This document shows positions 46,501 to 58,500 of a stretch of DNA of 64,000 bases, one piece after another. Origin of the DNA: Hondaea fermentalgiana (taxonomy: Eukaryota > Sar > Bigyra > Thraustochytrida > Thraustochytriidae). Positions within the stretch are counted from its first letter, which is position 1. Every line of letters starts with the position of its first letter. Made by a program: the position numbers and the translations under genes. The stretch spans positions 31,275-95,274 of the forward strand of contig NPFB01000060.1 of assembly GCA_014084085.1 (NCBI GenBank). Reading direction: 5' to 3'. The notes under the pieces were generated by a model. It worked only from the letters and a program-made list of their open reading frames with translations, ran no database searches and was not told where the DNA came from.

Positions 46501-49500
46501 CCCTGCTGCAAAATGGTCGATGGAAGCGGGAGCCGATTAAAGGCCACGCCCCAGTCATCTCCATTCACCGCCAGCGACATGCACCTTCGCGGAATATCAA
46601 GTGTCACCCGCACAATGTCGCCGACCTTGAGACGTTTGCCAAAGCGGTGACGCACCTTGCGTCCACCGTGCCAGCATGCCATGCATCCAATCCAGCCCCA
46701 GCCCTTGTCGTCACTGCCCAGGTAATTCGCCACCTTGGCGGACTTCATGGCAACGCCGAAAAAGATATTCGCGGAAGGGCCCGTCCTGTCGACCCTTACC
46801 TCCCAACTGTTCACGCCCGAGCTGAAGCCTGTCGTCGTAAAGACAGTCTGCCACATTTTGTCTTTGCGAAGTGTCGCAGTGCGCCCTTGATTCGTCACGC
46901 GGATTTCTGGCGCCTTGAAATCTGGTGTTCTGTAAAATGACCAGTCCATAGTCTGCGGGACCGGGAATTCGTAATGCATTGTGCTTGATGGGACATGCAC
47001 CAGGGACCCGCCAAAGCAGCCTTGCATTGCCTCCACATGGAGGTTGCGCCGGACCTGCTTGTTGGGCATCTGCGCGTCGCACGTGAGCACCAAGGTTTTT
47101 CCAAAGGCTGTCGAACAGCGACGATCAAAGCGCACCACAAGTGCTTCGGCGCCGGGGAGTGTCACCTCACCCTTGATGCGCTTGGAGGAGAACGGATGCG
47201 TGCTCTCGACAATCGCCGTATTGCTCGACATGACGAGCTTCAAAAAGGTATCTTCGGCCATCAGGAACTCGCTCGGCATGCGCACGCGGTCGCGGTGCAC
47301 CAAGGCGTCCATAATGGCCGCCAGCTCAGACAGCTGCTGAAACCAATTCTCCTTGCTCGCCAGCGGATCGTCGGCCAGGTCTTTACGATGCGACGAACTT
47401 GAGGCATCGAGACCATTCGCTTTGCTGCTGTCCGAGGAGGACGACAGCGTACGTTCCAGACTTGCATCCCGCGTCGCCGCCGACTTGACACTGCTGTCGC
47501 GCAAGAACGTAACACGTAAGGGACGTGTCTGCTTGATCGTCGACCACATTTCGTGTCTGTCAAACTCGGAGATTCGCCGCCCCTTGAGTTCCCAAAATAT
47601 ATCTCCGGGCTCGACACCAAAGCTCTGCGCAGCGCCATTTTCCTTGACATGGTGAACCAGTAGAATGTCCTTGTTTGAGAGGATCTCGATGCCCAGCGAC
47701 GCGTCGAATTCGACGGTAAAGTACTTGGGCTTGGCCTTGGGCACGCTTTGACCGCCGCCCTCCGCGATCTCGCCTGCTGGACCTTCCACGTTCCCCTTGC
47801 CAGGGGCATCCAGCATGCCCTCTGCCTGACCTCTCGAGCTTGGCAAAAAGCCCGCAGACGAAGGCATGGATCCCTGCTCAAGCTTGCGTTGCGTGAGGCT
47901 CACTGAAACAAAGACCTCTGCAAGGGCACAAAGCAGACTAGAAAACAATGGCATCTCGTCCATGAGGCCGTCCTTGGGTTTCTGCGCCTGCCGCTTGTAC
48001 AATGATTCCATTTGAACGCGCAGTTCCAAAAGCTCTTTGCCAAGCTTCCCACGAAGCGAGTCAGCAGGGGTGCGTCGAATCACCATGGCCAGCATTCGAA
48101 TGGCCTTAATACGCACGGTTGGCGTCGCCGTCCGGCTAAAGCGCAAGAGAGCGTGCACCAGTTGTGGGCTAAATACGCGCCGTGACCAGGCACCCATGCC
48201 ATTCTTTTCGTTCGAGTCAAACTCGGAAAAGAGCTGCAGGATCCACAGCAAGAGCTCCGACGATCCATGGTTCGAATTCGTCGTCGAGGCGAGACCAAGA
48301 TGGTAGGGTCGCAACTCCTCTTCCATTTTGACAATGGCCGGTGGACTCCTACGCGGCGCTAGTCCCGGGCCCGTGCCGGCTGCGCTCGACGTCATGTTCG
48401 CCACCGAGAACTTGGTCGTCAGCTCCAAGCCGTGAAGCATGTGGTTGTTCGTCTCCTCCTCGCTCGACTTCTTCTTGGACTCCATACACAAGCGCGCCTC
48501 GATTGTGGCTGCATCGACACGGCTAAGGGACATGAGTTTGCTCTTTTCGCGACTCCGACCCTTCGCCGCCAACGCTGCCGAGCCTTCCGAGAGTACAGAA
48601 TCACTCGAGCCATTGCTGCGCAACGTGCGCGCGCCCCCAGTTGAGTTTCCACCCGCATGGCGAAGAAAAAGACCTTGATCTTCCTTTGCCAAAACCGGAA
48701 CAAATGTACGCGAGCTATTGTCAATCTCCCAAATGGACACACCGACGGGTCGCTGGGCGATGCCAGCGCGCCCGCTTCCTCGACTCGGACTTGCGTCGCT
48801 CGACGAGGTGTTGGAGCGCTTTCCAGGCAGAATACTACCAGGAATTGAGCTACCGCTCGCACTCCCCGTCCCGCTGGCGATAGAACCGCGAAGGGTTCGA
48901 CGACGCGAGCTCGAATCATCGTTTTCGCCGTCTCTTGCGCTATTCGCGCCACGATTGCTCTCGCCGATACCGCTGGCATCTCCTGCGCGATGGGAATCGC
49001 CGCCCAATCGAACCGAGTCAGGCCCACCTTGCTTATTCAACTTTTCTGGACGATACGACCACAATCCGTGCTGCAGCGTTGACAGTTGTACACAGCTGCG
49101 GTGAACGCATCGCAGTTGTTGCAAATCCTCCATTTTCGGGTCCGGCTCTCTTTGTGAGTGCCCACGGACTGCAACGCATCCAAGAGCAACGTAGCCTTCA
49201 GGAGCCACCGGTTGCCAGAGCGAGACAGGCGCGTCATCTTCCGTGTCAATGTTCTGCCAAATGAGACGGAAGCGTGCGGGCGCCACCAAAAGCGGAAGCC
49301 CATTTGCCGTCATCGTTTTCCCGCCCATTCCGTCATCGTCGCTCACCACCGTTACTGGTGGAGGTGCATCGGTGTCTGACGATCCGTTTGCTGCCGTCGC
49401 CACATCGCCGAGAATGCTGAATCCTGCGTCGGCAAACGGCCGCCAGATCCGCACGGTTGGCCCACGCTCTACCGTCACATTCTTTTTGCGTTTCGTCAGA

Positions 49501-52500
49501 GGTTCGGTTTGCTCCTCGACACGAGTCTTTTTATCGTCCCAAATCGTCGTCAACGTGTACGACGGTCCTGCCTGGAGGCCTCCTGGCAGGAACTGCCAGG
49601 GGCCGCGCGCAAGCAGAACGAGCTCGTGCAGAACATCTTCGGCCAGGGACCGAAGCACGGAGCCGCGCCACATTTCTTCTTCAGCGCGGATTCGAAGCGC
49701 TTTGACAATTCGCTCGTCACTTGAACTCGACGGCGGCGCTTCCAAAAGGAGATCCCCCGCTCGGGCGAAGCGCCGCAGTTGTTCACCCAAAGTTCCTTCT
49801 TCCGCTACAATAGCTTCGTATTCGACAATAGAGGCTTCCTCGCCCTCTTTGCCATCGTTCCCCAGCTGCGCGCTGCTTCCTCCGTTACGTACGCTGTGCG
49901 ACGCTGTTTGCGTCTGCGTCTTCGCTTGCGATTGCAAGTGCGACTGTGATTGGGACTGCTGTTGCTGGCGCGCGATGGCCTCAGCGTCTTGGCCGCCGAT
50001 CGCATCGACGAAATTGAGTGGAATGAGGCCCACGGCGCCAGTCTTCAAGTCCTTGGCGCGACCCCAACCGCTTTTGGTCGCGCCGAGAACGACCACAGTG
50101 TCGTCCTTTTTGATCGACAGATCCCCAGGACGCTGCGGTTCGAAATCAAAAAGCACACGGGCTAATTGCTGGAATTCGTCCGGATGAGACGCAAGTCGTC
50201 CTTGATCCCGGCTCGAAGCAGACGTCTGCTTCTCCTCTGTCTCGCCCACCTTGGCGTCGCCGTCAGCTGCCGCCACCTGCGAAGGATTTGCACCGCTTGG
50301 CGCGCTTTGCGCAACACTCTCGACCGTTGAAGCCGGGCTCGTGCCTTGGCCGCGCAGGCCGACCTGCTGCACAATGCCATCGTGAATCAGGCGACCACGC
50401 TCCTCTGCCGAAGAATCCTGATCTCCGATCCACCACACGCGCATCCCAGGCTTCAGGTCGTGAAGGCTGTTTACGAGCTTGGGACCACCCCGACCCAGAC
50501 TTTGACCCACATTCATCCAGGCGGCTAGCGCTGTCGACCACTCGACCTCATCATCGGCGAGAATGGCTTTGCCGCTGCCAAAAGACGGCCCGCTGGCACG
50601 TGCAACTTCCTCACCAAAGACAAGGAGCAGTTTGCGTCGAAGAACCTGGATCGGGTCGCCGCGATCGACTTCTTGAGAGATTGTCCCTGAGCGAATATCC
50701 TTTCGGATCGAATCAGGAAACGCGCGAATGTAATTTCGCAGAAAGTTTCGTCCCGAGCCATCCATGGCCAAGAGCTTCTCCTGCATGTCCTCGACAAGGT
50801 TCGCACGCGCAGCGCTTGAACCCCTGAGTGAATCGACTGCGTTCATGCTGCCCGTGGCTTCACTCTGAACCATGAGAGAATTCTCAAGAATGGATACGGT
50901 CGCCTGCCGTGCATGCGAGACGAAGAGTTGTCTGGCCGTCTCCCAGATTTCCGCGTTGACTTGTCTGACGCCGCAGCCAAGGGGCGGTAAGCTCAAGCGG
51001 TTCGAGTTGCGATTCTTGCGCGGGTCCTGCGCAAGGCCACCCCCAGCATCCGCACCACGCTGATCAAGGCTCTGCGAACTGTCTCCAACTCCAGGAGTTC
51101 CGACCCCTGTCGACACCGCCACCTGGGCCAAAGTACTCGTATAAATCTCGTATGTGCGATTGTGCGCATCTTGGTCGTCCTCGGCGAGATTGATGGCCAG
51201 GATATCCGCATTCGTCATGCCGTCCGCGTCGTCCTTGCAGCATTCATTGATGATACGCGTCGAACTCAAATCGTGCTCAGAAACGTCCTCGTTTTCGAGA
51301 AGCCAGTGAATAGCGTCCGACAGCGAGCTCGTTGTGCAAATGGCGTGAGCGCACATTTTTCGCGAGTAGCCCAGCGCCGTCAGCATACGAGCTTCGGCAA
51401 CGGTGCGCGCAATCAGAGCCTGCTCATTGGCGCGAAGCCAGTTGCGCGCGCGAGGCAGCTGGTACTCCGTCGCCTCGAGAGCGCGCACGCACCATGCTGT
51501 GGGGAGCTTCAGATCGCTGCTAAGCCGCTCTGCGAGCTTGAGAGGGTCGGGCATCGGTATTCCGTCTTGCGCGCTGTGCGCGCCCACGTTGGCAACCTCG
51601 CTTGGTGACATGACATACGAACGAAGTTGCAAGCGAGCAATATCCATCGCAGGAGCGTCCTTCGTTTGGTCCATGTCTCGGAAAATGCAAAATGAGGAGT
51701 CAATTGCCCAGCGGTCATCTTCGAGAATGAGAATCTGCTGACTCGGCCCCTGATGCTGCAAGACCACCTCGCGCGAGCCATTGACGTAAAAGCAAATTTC
51801 GCCCTGCGTCAAGTTTGCCGTCATCACAACACGGGTCCAGACGCCAGGTTTGATCATGCCGGCCTTGGAGTACTCAATGCAACCAATGGAACCATTGCTC
51901 TTGATATACCAGTCTGCGAGGCTGTCGTTGTTCAGGTTCGTCTGGAGCAAGGCCATAAAATCGCTCGTTGCCATGCTCTTTTCCGGCACGCGAACGTCAA
52001 GGATGAGCGAATACTGATTCAGGTATACGACTCCTTCTGAGCCATTGCCACCAAACGAATGCTCAAAGAGCAAATAGCAATCGCGGGGCACGTGGAAAAA
52101 GTCCCCGTCTCTCTGCGTCTCGCCGACCATGTCTGGAGCATCACGAACCTTGGCACCGCTCGCTGTTTGAGACGAAGCACCTGTGGCGCCCTCACCCTCT
52201 CCCGAGCTCGTATCATCTTCATTTGGAGTCTCCGTCGATTTCTTTTCGCGCTCACGAATCAGACGCACTCTCGCGCGCTTATTCTCGGGCAGTAGTCCAC
52301 CTTCAAAGTTCCAATTGCACGCCAATTTGTCGGCCTCTGCGCTTACCACCGCATCCGGGGCACCCCGCATCGATGCCGAACTAAGGTTTCTGCTCAGCAT
52401 GAGCGGGGTGGAAGGAATGTCGGTGTTCGCGTCCATTGCAGGGTCTGTGTCTTCTGGGACTTCTTTTTCTGCAAGCGCACCACTTGATGCGGCCGGGGGT

Positions 52501-55500
52501 TTTGGGTCATGTGACGTGCGAACATCCAAGCCGAGCCCCTTTTGCGCCATTGTGGAGTTATGCGACATACGTGCGAAGCACATATCACACATGCGCGAGG
52601 TGATCGGGTTGCGGTACTGGCAGATCTTACACGTCCAAGTCTGCGCTGCGCCGTCAACAATTGTGTTCGTGTGCGCCGAGTCCGAGTCCGAGTGCTCAAT
52701 GGACGCGGCGCTTTTACTGGCCATACTTTGCGTTTGATCTTCGCTGACCATCGCCGTGGCAGCGGATGCAGAGCCAGCAACGAGGTCATCGCGCACACTC
52801 GCATCTGCGTCGTGCGGAATTCCCGGGACCGGCGGCACGTCACCGTCGTCGAGTTTACGACGATGAAGCTCGAGCTGCAGAAAACGCGCGTGCAGCGTCC
52901 GTAGAGGAACGTCATCGAAGCGACCGCGCGGTGCCGCGAGCAGCGATGTCACAGCTTGAAGGTGGCCGTTCGACACGAAGAGCTGGACCATCTTGGGATT
53001 GTCCCGCAACAGAAGGTCCACGACTTGGCTCGCGCGTGCCTTTGCAATCTCGTGCAGACAGGCCGCGCGAAGGTTTTCGAGGGTTGGGGAACCTCCAGCG
53101 AGATTGACGTTTTGCTGCACGAGGGCCACAAGGAGCGCGAGTAGGCGCTCAGGACGCAAGAGACTGTCGACGGGGACCTCAATCTTGGGTCGCGGGATGA
53201 GCTCGCTGTGTTTCTGCACCACCAAGGTTGACTTCGTGCCGGACTGAAAGAGCGAGACACGCGCGATCTCGGGCGATCCGCCCATCGGGCGGTACCAGTC
53301 CAAGAAACCGAACTGTCCGTCCACCTCGCTGGCGGCAACGCTCACGGAGGCTCCATTGTGAAGAACCTCCTCTGACGCCCCCAACACTTGAAGTGCGCCC
53401 ATCATGGTCCACACGCGTTCTCTGTTATCCTCGAAGACACTCAGATCCTCGACGTCTTCGGGAAGTCGCGGAATCTGCATTGCCAAGCTGTGCAGCAGTG
53501 CGCGGTTGATGCACATATTCCATCCATTCTGCTTGAACTGCATGAGGGAGCGCAAAAGAGCAACGAGCTGGGCCGAAATGGCCATGTCTTGCCCTTGGCC
53601 AATAAAGAGCAAAAGCTGCCGTAGGGAAAAGGCCGGAGACACGCGCTGGATGGGGACGCAGGGAAGTAAATACGAAAGAATGTCAAACGCAAGTCCAGAG
53701 CGAACCGGTGCTCCCACGGTAAATGCGATACCGAATAGTGTGTCAACTGCCCATCGTCGGTGTCTTGTAACAAAGTCGCGCGCCGCGGCAGACTGCTTGA
53801 TCACATCGAGCAGGAGCTGAAGAACAAAATTCATGTAGAGCGTCTGCGACGGAACGCGCGAGGCCCGGAGGTGCTTGATCCAGCTCGTTATGGCCTCGTC
53901 GCGTCTTTCTTCCACAGGCGTCGACCCCGTGTGCATGGAGGCAGCTGAGGTTGGCGTTGCTTTGCGCCTGTGACGCCGAAGCACGGACAGCTCGCCAGCC
54001 GTCGCGCGGACAAGGCGCAAAAGCCAATCTAGCGCACACTGAATTCCAGCGTCGGGAATGAGACCTTCCATACGCAGCACATGACGGAGGGTCAGCGCGG
54101 CAGCACGAGACGCGCGGCCGTGCCAAAGAGCGTCCATGCCACTTGCGACGCCGAGTCCAACACGCGTCGTTGTGGGTCCAAAGTCCGCTTGCGCGCTCTC
54201 CGAGGCCGCAGTGGCAACACCCGAAGACTTTTGCCGCTGGCCCACGAGAATGCACGTATGATGGAAGCCTGCCGCGAGATGCAAAGGTCGTTGATCACGA
54301 AGGGAAAGGGAGAACTCGCCACGATTGCAGATCTCGACGGGGAAAGGCAAGTCGACCGTTGACCCGTTCCCCAAACCGCCATCCTTGTTACGTCCCCATG
54401 CGATGATGCGCCCATACGTCGTGGCCGCCAGCGAATGACCCGTGCCGCAAGTGACCGAGACAAAGCGATCGTCACCGCTATCCCACAGCACAGGTACAGG
54501 AGCAAACACCTCGTAGTTATGACCAAGGCCAAGCTGGCCAAAGTCGTTGATGCCAAAAGCATGCAGTGTGCCGTCCGCAATCACTACCGTAAAATAGTAT
54601 CCGCAAGCAACAGCTTCGCAATGAAGACTGCGCAGCTTGCTGAGACCGTCCTCGACCTGGATCGGCAGTGCAGAGAGATGCTTCGCTGGGTCATCGATAC
54701 CAAGCTGGCCAAAATCATTGCGCCCAAACGTGTACAGCGAACCATCTTCCATGACCACTGCACTATGTTCCACACCGCACGCCATGCTTGATGCACGGCC
54801 AAGGTCCGCCAAATGGTTGAGTCGCTGCGGGAGCGTCCACATGTCCGCCGTGGAGCCAATGCCCAGCTGTCCGCGAGTATTGAGGCCAAAAGCGTATATG
54901 GTACCGTCTGAAGTGAGAATGAGCGAGTGACTGTAGCTCGTCGCGGCGAGTGTGACGCGCTTGTCGCGAAGCGCGCCCTCAACTCGACAAGGTGCATAAA
55001 TCTTCTCGTACTTGTGGCCCAGTCCGAGCTGTCCGTACTGGTTGAAACCCCAGCCATACAGGTGTCCGCTCGAGGTAATGGCAAGAATGTGCTCACTTCC
55101 ATTCGAGCAACAGAGACGTGTGACAAAGCTTGGGATAGCAATGCGCCGTGGCAACGATACCCGCAAAGACTCGTTCTGTCGCGGAATGGAAGTCGCTGCA
55201 GCTCCTGGCTGGGGCGCGCTCATGACTCCTTGGCCAGCGCCCGAAAGTGGCTCGCTGGTACTTGCAAATCCAGCAGCACCGGGTCCTCCGCTTCCACCCA
55301 TCACATTAGTGGCAGCGGAGCGGTTCGAGTGTCCCATGTTGCGCAGCGATCCTGCGCCTCGCCCCGGCCACAGCGACCCAGTCTCGTCGGGAGGCGGGAC
55401 CCCATACGACGGCGTACCCGGCATCGTGGAAGCGGCCCCAGTCGTCTGAGAAGGCAAAGGCGGCTTGCTGCACGCCCCGTTCTTGTTGTAGCCCCAGACA

Positions 55501-58500
55501 TATACTTCTCCCTGGGTCGTAAGCACGCCTGTGATCTCATTTCCGGCCACAACTTGCACCGGAAAGAGATGCTTGATCACTTCGGAACTCATGATGTCCT
55601 TGTGGGGCTTGGTGTCGCCGACACCGAGTTCGCCATAGGTGTTTTGGCCACAGACAAGCAACTCCGTCTCTTCGCCAAGCTTGGGATTGAGCGGGCCAGC
55701 AAATTTGAGTCGAGGTTTCTCTTGAACCACATCGTCGTCGGCATTTTGCTCTGGATTGCTGCTTACGGGCCCAGAATCCTCTTCGTCTTGTTGTTGCTCA
55801 CTTTGTCTGGATCTTGACTGACCGGAACGACCGCCCAGCAACTGCTGTGATTGCGAAGCGGATCGGCGATGAAGAACCTCAGCACGTGGCAGATCCTCGG
55901 TCCCCGAAGAGGGCACCGCAGCGAGAAGAGGAGGAGGTCCTCCCGAAGCGGAAGCAGCTTCGCCGCCCTCAGCCGCTGCACTGAGTGCGGCGCTCGAATG
56001 AACGGTGCGCAAGAGCATGGGAGCCTTGACGTCGTTGTTCATCGAGAAGCGGACATCCTCGGACTCTACAATAACGTGCTTGAGAAGAGATGTCGTCCCC
56101 GCTGAAAGCACTGAGACTGCTGGACAAAGCGGCCGGACCTTGGAGCGTATCTTGGACTTGGAAATGAGACGGTCACGGTCGAGGATGAGCTCCGAAGTCG
56201 CATGGTTGTAAAAGTGGTCAGAGTGTCGAAAGATCATACAGAGCGCAGCATCCATGTCTACAAAGAGACCAATGCGTTGTTCGTGTGAGAGGGTTGCACA
56301 GAGAATACTCGAGAAACTATCCCACTCGCAAAAGTCAAGTGGCACGAGCCCAATGGCGTACAACATCGCAGACTCTGGGCATGTCTGACCGGGCGTGCAC
56401 GCGAGCTCAAAGTAATACTTGCCCGCATAGAGACCATGCGAGAGTCGAATTGTAGCTGCTGTTTGACAGGCGTCGGCCGTGGATTCCACCGGGAGATGAA
56501 AGCATAGACCATTCTTGGAAAGCCGGAGACCCGAGTGTTTGTGTTCTCTTGACCACTGCATGCCCAGAGACTGCGGCAGGCCTTCGGGCGAAGGAAGTCG
56601 AAGCAGGCTCTGGGCATCCCGACCAAGCATCGGCTCCACGATGGGCGGAAGGCCGTGAACAGAGGCTGCTGCTGCCTCGAGAGAGACGCACTCAATGATC
56701 CATTGAACCATCTCGAGATGGCCTAGCTGACCGGTTGCAACGCAAGCGTCGAGGATTGCCGTCGTCAGAGTCGGATTGCGGTCGCCCGTGAGATTCCGCG
56801 TGCGAATCATGGCACGAACAGCATCCGCGACCAGTGTGCGGGTCACCGTGGTTACCTTGGCCTCGCGCGCGAATTCAACAAAGGCAAAAATGACGTGGCG
56901 TCGCAGGTCGCAGCTCTGCTCGAGGCTCCCGAGTAGCCTGCAGAACACTTGCAGACCGACGACTTCTTGCTCAAAGGAGGCCTTTTGCTGCTCCAGTACA
57001 CTGTAGTAACGCTCGAGCTGTTCAGGAGCGAACTGCTGCACAAATTGGAAGAGGGAATGGTCGCTAATGAGTTTCATTTCCAACAAGAACGAAACGCGTG
57101 CAACCACATGCTCGCCGAGCATGCTGTAGTCCACGTCGTGCAGGGCTTGCTTGGTCTGGTTGATCCAGCGCAAGACCTTCATTGCCGTCTGCATCGCCTC
57201 AGTTTTGGTGTTGTCTTCGTCAAAGATGACGATTGCAGCGTATACAGCACGGAGCGCCTCCCAGACCTTTTCGGCGCCAGGTTTGTTTCGGAACTTCATT
57301 TTGTTCATCTTGGAGATCTTGGCCATAATTTCGTGATCCGTATCATTGACAATGGCTTGCAGCTTTGCAAGCCGCAGCTCGAGCTCGGCGCTTTGCACAA
57401 AACCGCTGTTGAAAAGACTCATATTAATCTCGCCTTCAGCTTCCGTCTCGTCATCCTCTTCATTTTCATGATCGCCATCGAAAGCGGGGACGCCCAGATT
57501 CGACTGAATGCTCATCTGGCGCAGCCCGAGCAGTCCCGATCCATCCGCAGCGCCAAGTTCTCGAGGGGTGAGCGTCGCGCCATTGGCGGTGTCTGCCGCA
57601 GCCGCTGCAGCAGGGTCCGTGAACGCGTCAATGCTCGCAGCACCACCGAGCCTCGGCGAAAGGCGAGCGCCGGCCCCCTTGCATTCCTTTGCAATGACCA
57701 AAAGCACGGCCGACCACGCGAGGTCGGCAAGCCACGTGCGAACGTGGAAGTCGTGTGGGGTACAAACGCGATCGATGGCCTGAATGAGCTCCACAATGTA
57801 CGGGACGCTGGACTTGATCTCGATGGATGGATGATGCAGGATGACCACACACGGCCACGTCAATGACTTGAGAATGGACTTTGCAAGCGCCTCCTCGCGT
57901 TCGATGGGCGATGCGTGGGCTGCACAGACTTCCTCAATGATGTTCACTGAGGCCTTGGAGAGGGCGGTGGCGTAGCGGTTAATGACATCAACCTCAACCT
58001 TATCGCAGAGAAGGAGGGATCGTTGCATGGCCAGCAGCAAGTTAAGCACCTCGGCTCTAGAGGTTCCGCGCGAGGCAAGATCGATAAGACGCTCAATGAG
58101 AATCATTGCAGTGCCTTGCTGGTCCTGGACGAGGAGCTCGGACCAGAATCGTAGTGTTGCAAACTTGGACAAATAGGTCATGTTCGTGATGGTCGACATG
58201 AAGGTGGCCAACTCCGTCGCCGAGGGTGACAAGAAAGCAAAACCGTTGCCAATTGCACGAATCGCCTCCTCCTTGACATCTCCATCGGGTCCACGTGCCA
58301 GGGCGAAAAGAAGTTGTTTCATATCACGCATTGTGACCTGCTCATCGTCCTGAATGGGAGAAGAGATGAAGCAATGACGCTGCAGCACGCGCAGGGCAGA
58401 TATCATGAGTGCTGGGTGGCTTTCGAGGCGCTCCAGAAGCGCGAGGAGGATGCGCGCAATCTCAAACTTAACACCTGCGCCCCCGAGCGGAAAGCGCTGA